Origin: Rhizobium sp. L51/94
GTDB lineage: Bacteria; Pseudomonadota; Alphaproteobacteria; Rhizobiales; Rhizobiaceae
Direction of reading: 5' to 3'
Length of the DNA: 64,000 nt
NCBI RefSeq assembly: GCF_019355555.1
Contig: NZ_CP072141.1
Location: 287,501-351,500, forward strand
Made by a program: the position numbers and the translations under genes. The notes beneath the pieces are model-generated. The model searched no databases, was not told the DNA's origin, and saw nothing but the letters and a program-made list of their open reading frames with translations. Positions 27,720-35,260 of the stretch are shown piece by piece (within the stretch, counting starts at the first letter, position 1; the number at the start of each line of letters is the position of its first letter).

Positions 27720-28573
27720 GCAGCCACACCCCCGGCCTTTGCGGCCTCGATCGTTTCCAGCGTAAACGCGCGGCCGTTTTTCAGATTGGGGATCTTTTCG
27801 CGGGCAGCCTTGACTGCGGCAACGTCGATATCGGCCACCAGCACGGCCTCGCCGCTGCCGCCGGCGGACGTCAGAACCTTGCCCCAGGGATCGACGATCA
27901 TCGAATGGCCATATGTCTCGCGGCCGTCCTGATGGACGCCGGCCTGGGCTGCGGCGATAACGAACATGCCGTTCTCGATGGCCCGTGCCCTCAGGAGGAT
28001 TTCCCAGTGAGCCTCGCCGGTCTGGCGGGTAAAGGCGGCAGGAATGCTCATCACTTCGGCGCCGGCAACGGCCTGGCTGCGGAAAAGCTCGGGAAAGCGG
28101 ACATCGTAGCAGATCGAGAAGCCGAGTTTTGCAAACGGCAGCGACACCACCCGAGCCTCGGAGCCTGGACGATAGACGGCACTCTCGCGCCAGCTTTCGC
28201 CATTGTCGAGATCGACGTCGAACATGTGGATCTTGTCGTAGCGCGTCACCAGATCGCCATCCGGGCCGAACAGGAAACCGCGATTGGCGATCTTTCCATC
28301 GTCGAGCGAAATGGCCGTCGAGCCGATGTGCAGGTGGATACCCAGTTCCGCCGCTGTCCGCGACGCTGCAGCGACGACGAGATCATCGGCCTCGTTGCGC
28401 AGGATGGCCCTCAGGCCGGGCCGGTCGCGCTGGATGGCGCCGGTCATTTCAGGCGTCTGGACATAGACCGCACCCCTGGACGCGGCGTCGCGCACCAGGC
28501 GCACCATATCGGCGACGTTCTTCTCCGGGTCGGTGCCCGAGCACATCTGGATAGCGGCGGCCTTGAAGCTCAT
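27716..28573 (-). CDS. carbon-nitrogen hydrolase (Nit1-type amidase)
   Basis: 285-residue nitrilase-superfamily amidase. The catalytic triad is visible: Glu in YVQTPEMTG (about residue 41), Lys in YDKIHMFDVDL (about 112) and Cys in GFSICYDVRFPELFR (about 153). The CYDVRFPE context is that of Nit1/Nit2-type omega-amidases; deaminated glutathione amidase is the most likely reaction, which would fit the neighbouring glutaredoxin gene. ATG 28573 is 9 nt after the grxC stop. Confidence 0.9.
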   Translation of the reverse strand: MSFKAAAIQMCSGTDPEKNVADMVRLVRDAASRGAVYVQTPEMTGAIQRDRPGLRAILRNEADDLVVAAASRTAAELGIHLHIGSTAISLDDGKIANRGFLFGPDGDLVTRYDKIHMFDVDLDNGESWRESAVYRPGSEARVVSLPFAKLGFSICYDVRFPELFRSQAVAGAEVMSIPAAFTRQTGEAHWEILLRARAIENGMFVIAAAQAGVHQDGRETYGHSMIVDPWGKVLTSAGGSGEAVLVADIDVAAVKAAREKIPNLKNGRAFTLETIEAAKAGGVAA

Positions 28574-28582
28574 GATTTATCC

Positions 28583-28840
28583 TCAGGCGGCAAGAAGCGG
28601 ATCGAGCTTGCCCCCCCTGTCGAGCGCGTGCAGGTCGTCGCAGCCTCCGACATGCAAGCCGTCGATAAAGATCTGCGGAAAGGTCGTGCCGCCGTTCGAT
28701 TTGGCGATCATCTCCTCGCGCATCTCCGGGGAATAGGTGGCATTGTGTTCGACATAGGCGACGCCCTTGGCCCCAAGCAGCGATTTTGCCTTGGCGCAGT
28801 AGCCGCAGAACTCACGCGTGTAAATAACGACGGATGCCAT
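28583..28840 (-). CDS. grxC: glutaredoxin 3
   Basis: 85-residue dithiol glutaredoxin. The redox site is REFCGYCAKAK at residues 8-18, followed by a TTFPQIFIDGLHVGG glutathione-binding region with the cis-Pro. It reduces disulfides and glutathione mixed disulfides in the cytoplasm. ATG 28840 (MASVVIYTREFCG) is preferred to 28873 because the fold starts here. It is the second gene of the comF-grxC-amidase-DUF1178 operon. Confidence 0.94.
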   Translation of the reverse strand: MASVVIYTREFCGYCAKAKSLLGAKGVAYVEHNATYSPEMREEMIAKSNGGTTFPQIFIDGLHVGGCDDLHALDRGGKLDPLLAA

Positions 28841-28869
28841 GGTCACTCCGGGTTTGAACAGCTTTCCTG

Positions 28870-29655
28870 TCATATAGGCATGGCGAGCGCCCGCGCAAAG
28901 GTCAAGACGGTGACATCGGCGGCGCCCGCCTTTTTCAGCACCCGCGTTGCCGCCGCAACGGTCGCTCCCGTCGTGTAGACGTCGTCGATGAGCACGATGC
29001 GCCGGCCGAAGACCTCGTTGTCGCGGTGGCGTGCGATTGCAAAGGCGCCCCGGACATTGTCCTGCCGGGCCCAGGCACCAAGCCCGACCTGCTGGCTGGT
29101 CCGCTTGATCCGGACAAGTGTCGCCGGCAGCAGCGGCTTGCCGGAGAGTGACGCCAGATGGCGGGCAAGCTCGGCTGCCTGGTTGAACTTACGCGAAAAC
29201 AGACGGGTGCGGTGCAGCGGCACCGGGATCAGCGCATCGCAACCGGCAACCGCACCGTCGCTGGCGCGCAGCATCCATTCGGCCATCATCCGCGCAAGGT
29301 CGATACGATCGCGGTATTTGAGGCCGTGGACGAGATCGCGAACCACGCCGTCATGGATCGCCGCCGAGCGCAGCCGATCGAACGGCGGCGGATCTGCAAT
29401 CGCCTCGGCGCTGAGAATGCCGGCGCCGAGATCGTGGGTAAACGGGCTGCCCATCACCTCGCAATAGGGACGCTCGACGAAACGGATCGTCGACCAGCAG
29501 CGCGGGCAAAGGCTGCGGTGGCTGCCGGTCGAGGCGCCACAGGCAGCACAGCCGGGCGGATAGAGCAGATCGGCCAGCATAAACCACGGCCGCAGCAGCC
29601 CGCGTCCGATGAGCGCAGCGGTGATTTCCGGTCGGCTCGTCCCCATATGCCCCAT
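28870..29655 (-). CDS. ComF family protein
   Basis: 261-residue ComF/phosphoribosyltransferase-like protein. The N-terminal zinc finger is CAACG...CPRCW (residues 34-53). The C-terminal PRTase signature VLIDDVYTTGATVAA is near residue 225, preceded by RKFNQAAELA. ComF proteins are linked with DNA uptake and replication restart, but the reaction is unproven. ATG 29655 has a weak ribosome site and 29646 is an alternative start. It is the first gene of a four-gene operon, divergent from the methyltransferase gene. Confidence 0.9.
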   Translation of the reverse strand: MGHMGTSRPEITAALIGRGLLRPWFMLADLLYPPGCAACGASTGSHRSLCPRCWSTIRFVERPYCEVMGSPFTHDLGAGILSAEAIADPPPFDRLRSAAIHDGVVRDLVHGLKYRDRIDLARMMAEWMLRASDGAVAGCDALIPVPLHRTRLFSRKFNQAAELARHLASLSGKPLLPATLVRIKRTSQQVGLGAWARQDNVRGAFAIARHRDNEVFGRRIVLIDDVYTTGATVAAATRVLKKAGAADVTVLTFARALAMPI

Positions 29656-29747
29656 ATGATTGACAATAGCCCGTTCCTCGCGCCATTGCGAAAGGAAAGT
29701 GCGGCAGGCTCTGGTGCCGCAGAGGACGTGGAGTGCAGGAATAGCGC

Positions 29748-30632
29748 ATGGATATCGTATTCGACCAGGACCTCATCGCCGCCAACCGCCGCCGCGCGCT
29801 GGCGAGGGATGACGCCAAGGCCGCCTTCCTGCTCGACATCGCCGCCAACGAACTGGCCGAGCGATTGTCGCTGGTGGAACGCCGTTTCGAGGAGGCGGTG
29901 GAGCTGCACGGCGCGACCGGCATCGCGGCACGGTTGGCGATGGCGTCCGGCAAGATCGGCCATATGACGCGCATCGAGACCGACGAAATGCCGGCCGTTG
30001 CCGGTGAGACCATCGTCGTTGCGCCGCCAGAACGGCTGCCGCTAGCTCCGGCCTCCGTCAATCTGGTGCTCTCGCCGCTGGGGCTGCACCTCACCAACGA
30101 CACGCCGGGCGTCTTCATTCAGGTGCATCGCGCATTGCAGCCGGACGGGCTGTTCCTCGCAGCCATACCCGGCAACGGCACGCTGCAGGAATTGCGCGAG
30201 GTACTGCTGGCAACCGAGATCGAGATGTTCGGCGGCGCCAGTCCGCGCGTCATCCCCTTCCCCGACGTGCGCGATGTCGGCGGGCTGTTGCAGCGGGCGG
30301 GTTTCGCGCTGCCGGTCGTCGATGCCGAAAGCTATACGGTGCGCTACGCCTCGCTGTTTCCGCTGATGCAGGACCTGCGCGCCATGGGCATGGCCAACCC
30401 GCTGGTCGACCGCAGCCGCCGACCGGTCGGACGCAATTTCTTCCTGCGTGCCGCGGAATTATATGCCGAGCGCTTCGCCGATGCCGACGGACGGATCCGG
30501 GCGACATTCTCGATCATCTATGCATCGGGCTGGAAGCCGCATGAAAGCCAGCAGAAGCCACTGCGTCCGGGCTCCGCCAAGACGCGGCTGGCCGACGCGC
30601 TGAAGGTCGAGGAGCAGACCCTGAAGCCGTGA
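29748..30632 (+). CDS. class I SAM-dependent methyltransferase (NDUFAF5/BioC-like)
   Basis: 294-residue protein of the BioC/NDUFAF5 group. The N-terminal segment DIAANELAERLSLVERRFEEA and the later LVLSPLGLHLTNDTPG and RALQPDGLFLAAIPG are characteristic of NDUFAF5-like proteins. The classical glycine-rich SAM loop is weak, as in that subgroup. The mitochondrial homologue hydroxylates an arginine of a complex I subunit; a similar respiratory assembly role is inference. ATG 29748 follows AGGA. Confidence 0.75.
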   Translation: MDIVFDQDLIAANRRRALARDDAKAAFLLDIAANELAERLSLVERRFEEAVELHGATGIAARLAMASGKIGHMTRIETDEMPAVAGETIVVAPPERLPLAPASVNLVLSPLGLHLTNDTPGVFIQVHRALQPDGLFLAAIPGNGTLQELREVLLATEIEMFGGASPRVIPFPDVRDVGGLLQRAGFALPVVDAESYTVRYASLFPLMQDLRAMGMANPLVDRSRRPVGRNFFLRAAELYAERFADADGRIRATFSIIYASGWKPHESQQKPLRPGSAKTRLADALKVEEQTLKP

Positions 30633-30800
30633 TTACGGCGTGCTGACCTTGTTGGCAAAGAAGTTGAACATGTTCGAGAGATTGCTGCCGAGAAGACCGA
30701 GGCTGACGATCAGCGCAACGGCGATAAGGCCGGCAATCAGGCCGTATTCGATCGCTGTTGCGCCGATCTTGTCGTCAATGAGTTTCCGGACCACATGCAT
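30633..30800 (-). CDS. Flp family type IVb pilin
   Basis: 55-residue prepilin. The leader MHVVRKLIDDKIG ends in Gly, and the mature part starts ATAIEYGLIAGLIAVALIV, with Glu at +5, the hallmark of Flp/type IVb prepilin peptidase substrates. ATG 30800 has AGAGGAT upstream; the 77-codon frame to 30866 is too long. No tad/cpa assembly genes occur in the window, so it is an orphan pilin here, converging directly with the preceding methyltransferase gene. Confidence 0.9.
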   Translation of the reverse strand: MHVVRKLIDDKIGATAIEYGLIAGLIAVALIVSLGLLGSNLSNMFNFFANKVSTP

Positions 30801-30871
30801 CGAAAATATCCTCTGATCTATACCGAAATCAGCGAACCCGATGCCCCCGGCACAGATCGGCTGCAAGCTGT

Positions 30872-31186
30872 TCAGCAGTTGCTATCGCTGCCATACCCCT
30901 GCACGACACAGACTGAACCGGGTTCGTTCTGCAGCACGCTGCGGCGGATCGTAAAGCGCTTGCCGCTTTCCGTCTTCGGAATGGAGCCCGTGGTGATGTT
31001 ATCGAATTCGGGCGCGCTCGCAAGCACACTCGATTTCGACTTATCGGCCAGCATCGGCGTCAGGATCAGCGACAATGCAACTGCCGCCGTGCCGAAAAGC
31101 AGGGCAATATTCAGTGCGCCGGTCTTGCGAGACTGTGAAGTTGCCTGTTCTTTCTCGCGAACGGCCTTCCAGAAATCGTCGTCCAT
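30872..31186 (-). CDS. small membrane-anchored protein of unknown function
   Basis: 104-residue protein. A charged N-terminus (MDDDFWKAVREKEQATSQSRK) is followed by one hydrophobic segment (residues 24-43, LNIALLFGTAAVALSLIL). A Ser/Thr-rich outer part ends with two cysteines (SVCVVQGYGSDSNC). Topology is probably N-in, C-out. It lies 71 nt upstream of the Flp pilin on the same strand, so a shared transcript is possible. I recognise no family. Confidence 0.65.
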   Translation of the reverse strand: MDDDFWKAVREKEQATSQSRKTGALNIALLFGTAAVALSLILTPMLADKSKSSVLASAPEFDNITTGSIPKTESGKRFTIRRSVLQNEPGSVCVVQGYGSDSNC

Positions 31187-31328
31187 TGTGTCAAGCCTCG
31201 TTATGACCATGCCCATCGCTTGATTGAGGTCGATCTTTGCCAGAAGGTCTTAAACGATCTCTTAATATCCACAGGCAAAATGATCATAAAATCTTAAGTG
31301 AAGAAGTATTCACTAAATTAATGGCCTG

Positions 31329-31745
31329 TCACAGCAGGTCTTGCAGAAACGGGATCAGCGGTTCGTCTGCAGGAGGCATGGGATAATCGCGAAGTGCCTG
31401 CGGCCGAACCCATTTCAGCCCCTGGCCCTCGCGGCCCTCTGGCGTGCCTTCATAGCGGCGGCAGATGTAGAGTGGCATCAGCAGGTGAAAACTGTCGTAG
31501 GTGTGGCTGGCAAAGGTTAACGGCGCGAGGCAGGCTATACGCGTCGTGACGCCAAGCTCCTCGTCGAGTTCACGAATGAGACACTCTTCCGGCGTCTCGC
31601 CCGGCTCGACCTTGCCACCTGGAAATTCCCACAGCCCGGCAAGGCTCTTGCCCTCGGGACGCTGCGCGAGGAGAATTCGGCCATCGGCATCGATCAGCGC
31701 GCATGCGGCAACCAGCAGGATCTTGCGCCCGGCCGCGACGCTCAC
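31329..31745 (-). CDS. mutT: 8-oxo-dGTP diphosphatase MutT (NUDIX)
   Basis: 138-residue NUDIX hydrolase that removes oxidised dGTP from the nucleotide pool. The Nudix box reads from [13 protein letters not shown] to RELDEELGV (about residues 41-63), with all Gly, Arg and Glu ligands present. The start is GTG at 31745, overlapping the TGA of the upstream GNAT gene. It is the last gene of argJ-GNAT-mutT, a conserved rhizobial order. Confidence 0.9.
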   Translation of the reverse strand: MSVAAGRKILLVAACALIDADGRILLAQRPEGKSLAGLWEFPGGKVEPGETPEECLIRELDEELGVTTRIACLAPLTFASHTYDSFHLLMPLYICRRYEGTPEGREGQGLKWVRPQALRDYPMPPADEPLIPFLQDLL

Positions 31746-32515
31746 GACTGCGGCCTCCAGTAACGGTAACGGTAGGCCTCGCGAAATCCTATGCCGTCAT
31801 AAAGCGCCAGCGCGGCATCGTTGCTGGCGGCGACCTGCAGCCAGGCGGTTTTTGCGCTGCGGGTCCGGGCCCAGCGGAGCGCCGAGGCGACGATCTCGAT
31901 ACCGAAGCCCTTGCGGCGAAATGCCGGTGCGACCGACAACGACATCAGGCCGGCAAGGTCGTTGTCCTGCACGCAGAGCGTCGTCGCTACAGGCCCGAGT
32001 TCCGGATCCTCGATGACGAAGAGGCCCGATGGCGGCTTGATGGAACTGACGACTTCGGCCAGCGCCGGCTTCAGCGCGGAATCGGAACCGTCGACAGAGA
32101 GGCTGGCATCGACATAGCGGCCGACATCGTGGCTCGGCAAATGGTCGAGCGTGTCGGGGAGGACGATATCCAAAAGATCGCAGGTCATCACGATCGTCTC
32201 TTCGAAGGCGTCCCAGTTTGTCTCGCGCAACAGCGTCATCAACACCGGTGGCGCCAGCGGCGTTTCACGCACCACCAGGGGGCGGCCATAAGCCTCGAAC
32301 TTGCGTTGCGCCTTCTCCAGCCGGATCTCGACGTCGCGATGGTCGGAGGGGTCGAGCGGCACGATCGAGTTCAGTCGCTTGGAGGGATGCCCGGCCGTCA
32401 GCCGCACCTGCCAGCTGCCGTCGTAATGGATAGACGACGCTGGCCAGGCCCGAAAGCCAACGGCTTCGAGCCTGCGCACCAGCGGCAGGGGATTGGACAG
32501 GAATTGCAAGGGCAT
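31742..32515 (-). CDS. GNAT family N-acetyltransferase
   Basis: 257-residue two-part GNAT protein. The C-terminal half has a clear acetyl-CoA loop, [18 protein letters not shown], near residues 190-207, then [19 protein letters not shown]. The N-terminal half is a degenerate GNAT-like domain. It lies 9 nt after argJ and overlaps mutT, so all three are one operon. The substrate is unknown; nearness to argJ does not prove a role in arginine synthesis. Confidence 0.85.
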   Translation of the reverse strand: MPLQFLSNPLPLVRRLEAVGFRAWPASSIHYDGSWQVRLTAGHPSKRLNSIVPLDPSDHRDVEIRLEKAQRKFEAYGRPLVVRETPLAPPVLMTLLRETNWDAFEETIVMTCDLLDIVLPDTLDHLPSHDVGRYVDASLSVDGSDSALKPALAEVVSSIKPPSGLFVIEDPELGPVATTLCVQDNDLAGLMSLSVAPAFRRKGFGIEIVASALRWARTRSAKTAWLQVAASNDAALALYDGIGFREAYRYRYWRPQS

Positions 32516-32524
32516 CAGACGCTA

Positions 32525-33766
32525 TCAGCTCCGGTAGTCGCCATTGATGGCAACATATTCCTTTGTGAGGTCGCAGGTCCAGACCGTAGCCCGGCCTTGC
32601 CCAAGTCCGAGCTCGACTTTGACCGGAATATCCTGGCGCTTCATGACTGCGGTCGCCGCATCTTCCGAATAGCCGGCGTCGCGTTCGCCATTGACGGCAA
32701 CCCGGACATCGCCGAACCAGATGGCGAGCTTGTCACGATCTGCCATCTCGCCGGCCTTGCCGACGGCCATGACGATACGGCCCCAGTTGGCGTCCTCGCC
32801 GGCTGCAGCGGTCTTGACCAGCGGCGAGTTGGCGATCGACAGCGCAATGGTCTTGGCAGCGGCATCGCTTTCGGCACCGGTGACGGTGATTTCGAGCATC
32901 TTGGTCGCACCCTCGCCGTCCCGCACGACTTGCAGCGCAAGGTCCTTGAGAAGCGCATTCAGTGCCGTGCGGAAAGAGGCTAGCCGCGGATCGCTGGCGG
33001 TCTCGACGCGTTTCTGGCCGTCGGCCGCAGTGGCGCCGGTCGCAAACAGCATCAGCGTATCTGAGGTCGACGTATCGCTGTCGACGGTCATCGAATTGAA
33101 GGTCGGGCCGACGCCATCGGACAGCAGGGCCTGCAGCGCCACCGGCGCGATATCGGCGTCGGTGACAACGAAGGACAGCATCGTCGCCATGTCGGGTGCG
33201 ATCATCCCGGCGCCCTTGGCGATGCCGTTGATCGTCACCGCGATGCCGTCGATCTCGGCGCTCCGCGTAGCGACCTTCGGATAGGTATCGGTGGTCATGA
33301 TCGCCTTGGCGGCTTCGAACCAGAAATCGCCCGTGGCATCGGACTGCATCTGGTCCAGCACGCCGGCAAATTTCGTGGCGTCCAGCGGTTCGCCGATGAC
33401 GCCGGTCGAGGCCAGGTAGACCTCGTTCTCGCTGCAGCCGACGGCGGATGCGGCCGATTTCGCGGTCAACTCCGTCGCCTGGCGGCCCTTTACGCCGGTA
33501 AAGGCATTGGCGTTGCCGGAATTGACCACAACCGCACGGGCTGTGCCGTGCGAGAGATTCTTGCGGCAGAAATCGACAGGAGCAGACGGGCACTTCGACT
33601 TGGTGAAGACGCCGGCAACAGCCGCCGGTGCATCGAACACCATCATCAGCACGTCGGTGCGGTTCTTGTACTTTATACCGGCGGAAGCAGTCGCCATACG
33701 AAGCCCGCGCACCGGCGGCAGCGTGGCAAAGGTTGTCGGGGCAAGCGGGGATACGGAACCAGACAT
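32525..33766 (-). CDS. argJ: bifunctional ornithine acetyltransferase / N-acetylglutamate synthase
   Basis: 413-residue ArgJ. It transfers the acetyl group from N-acetylornithine to glutamate and may also use acetyl-CoA, closing the cyclic arginine pathway. The self-cleavage site is visible in [15 protein letters not shown] (cut before the Thr, near residue 190), which yields the alpha and beta chains. The C-terminus ends in [15 protein letters not shown], as in the family. ATG 33766 follows AAAGG. argH lies at 60.8 kb. A small hairpin stands in the 5' leader at 33789-33809. Confidence 0.96.
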   Translation of the reverse strand: MSGSVSPLAPTTFATLPPVRGLRMATASAGIKYKNRTDVLMMVFDAPAAVAGVFTKSKCPSAPVDFCRKNLSHGTARAVVVNSGNANAFTGVKGRQATELTAKSAASAVGCSENEVYLASTGVIGEPLDATKFAGVLDQMQSDATGDFWFEAAKAIMTTDTYPKVATRSAEIDGIAVTINGIAKGAGMIAPDMATMLSFVVTDADIAPVALQALLSDGVGPTFNSMTVDSDTSTSDTLMLFATGATAADGQKRVETASDPRLASFRTALNALLKDLALQVVRDGEGATKMLEITVTGAESDAAAKTIALSIANSPLVKTAAAGEDANWGRIVMAVGKAGEMADRDKLAIWFGDVRVAVNGERDAGYSEDAATAVMKRQDIPVKVELGLGQGRATVWTCDLTKEYVAINGDYRS

Positions 33767-33788
33767 CTTAATACCTTTGCAATTGAAA

Positions 33789-33809
33789 GGACCCGGATGA
33801 ACCGGGCCT
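33789..33809 (-). repeat. CCGG-TTCAT-CCGG hairpin in the argJ leader
   Basis: On the minus strand a 5-bp CCCGG/CCGGG core with loop TTCAT, followed by TCCTTTC, ends 23 nt before the argJ start codon. The same loop and core occur at 12758-12780 and 34061-34081. Confidence 0.55.
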
Positions 33810-33847
33810 GTTGTCTAAGCAGTGCACCGCGTCTTGGCCAAAGTTCT

Positions 33848-33878
33848 CCTCATTCCTGTGCCTGTCACAGGAATCCAG
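33848..33878. repeat. dispersed palindromic element, copy 4 (left arm only)
   Basis: 31 bp nearly identical to the left arms of copies 1-3, followed by an internal hairpin (33881-33887 with 33892-33898). The right arm near 33950-33964 has decayed beyond clear pairing. It is located in the 334-bp gap between the parvulin gene and argJ. Confidence 0.75.
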
Positions 33879-34060
33879 CCACCGCGCGTCTGCGCGGTGA
33901 AAGGAGTCTCTTACGCTCACGGACGTGAACGCGCTGCATCTCCGCCACAAGGGCGAGGATGAGGGAAAGAAGACCTCCGGCCATGATCATCTCCCCGGAC
34001 AAGGCGAACACATGCCCGGCGAGGCGGCCTGAAGAAAACCCACTTCCGCCTAAGCCATCA

Positions 34061-34081
34061 GGGCCCGGATGAACCGGGCCC
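34061..34081 (-). terminator. hairpin after the parvulin gene
   Basis: A perfect 8-bp stem (34074-34081 with 34061-34068) with loop TTCAT on the minus strand starts 20 bp past the parvulin stop. No T tract follows, so the termination strength is doubtful. Confidence 0.5.
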
Positions 34082-34100
34082 CAATCGCATTATTGCTGTC

Positions 34101-35015
34101 TTACTGCTTCGGTGCCTCGGCGGCCGGCGCGTCAGGTGCATCGGGGGTGGCAGGCGCGGCATCCGGCTGCTGCTGCTGCTTGTCTGCATCGGCATAGGCC
34201 TTGGCCAGCGCCGGATCGGAGATCTCGACCTTGGAAGCTGCCTTGGCAGTCTTCAGCAGTTCGAGATACTTGTCACGCATGACCAGCTGCTTGACCTGGT
34301 CCTTGACCTGGTCGAACGGCGGAGGAGGCGCATCGCGCTTGTCTTCGACCTTGATGACGTGGAAGCCGAAATCGGTCTTCACAGGCGTCTTGGAATAGGT
34401 GCCGACCGGCATCGAGAAGGCTGCGTCGTCGAATTCCTTGACCATGCGGCCACGCTGGAAATAGCCGAGATCGCCGCCGTCCGACTTGTTCGGATCGGTC
34501 GACTTTTCCTTGGCGACTTCAGCGAAATCCTTACCGGCGTCGAGTTCCTTGATGACTTCCTTGGCCTCGTCCTCGGTCTTCACCAGGATGTGGCGGGCGT
34601 GCACTTCTTCCTGCTTCGGCAGGGCAGCAACTTCCTTGTCGTAGCGCGCCTTGACCTCAGCGTCCGTCACGACGTCAACGACGTGCTTCTTGAAGTAGGC
34701 ATTGTGCAGTTCGCGGTCCTGGAGATAGGCCATGCGGGTCTTGAAGTCAGGAGTGTCCTGCAGCTTCTCGGCAAGCGCATCCTTGGCCAGAAGCTTGACG
34801 TCGATGGCGGCCGAAAGTGCGGCAACCTTCTTCTGGTCGTCTGGCAACTGGGCCAGCTGCGGGTCGAGGTTGGAGATGGCAAGATCGAGTTCGGACTGGT
34901 GGATCTCGAGGTCGCCTACCTTGGCAACGACGGCATCTGCAGCAAAGGCCGGGGCCTGGAAGGCAACGATCGCAGCAAAGGCGACAGCTGCAGCAAGTTT
35001 ATGGTATCGCGACAT
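34101..35015 (-). CDS. periplasmic parvulin-type peptidyl-prolyl isomerase
   Basis: 304-residue exported foldase. A signal peptide covers residues 1-25 (AAAVAFAAIVAFQAPAFAA). A SurA-like helical N-domain is followed by the parvulin domain at residues 130-235 (HARHILVKTEDEAKEVI, DGGDLGYFQRGRMVKEF, FGFHVIKVEDKR). A Pro/Ala/Gln-rich tail closes the protein. It should assist folding of outer-membrane or exported proteins in the periplasm. ATG 35015 follows AAGGG. It is divergent from secA, linking export and folding. Confidence 0.93.
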   Translation of the reverse strand: MSRYHKLAAAVAFAAIVAFQAPAFAADAVVAKVGDLEIHQSELDLAISNLDPQLAQLPDDQKKVAALSAAIDVKLLAKDALAEKLQDTPDFKTRMAYLQDRELHNAYFKKHVVDVVTDAEVKARYDKEVAALPKQEEVHARHILVKTEDEAKEVIKELDAGKDFAEVAKEKSTDPNKSDGGDLGYFQRGRMVKEFDDAAFSMPVGTYSKTPVKTDFGFHVIKVEDKRDAPPPPFDQVKDQVKQLVMRDKYLELLKTAKAASKVEISDPALAKAYADADKQQQQPDAAPATPDAPDAPAAEAPKQ

Positions 35016-35260
35016 GAAATTACCCTTTTGAAGTTCCCACCGGCTTCAGCATGCGCGAATCCGGCCTGAAAGTAGCCTTCACCATCAGAATGTGGCCTTT
35101 GTGTATCGGCCAATCCCGTTGACATCAATCGACCCCCCTCTTATCTGTCACGCAACCTTGCGTCCAGAACAGTTTCCGGCCGTTTCGGGTCAATCGGCCG
35201 ATTTTTTCGGGACGGCGATTGCAGGAACGGCGGGATGTAAATTCAGAAAGGGCCAGTCAT

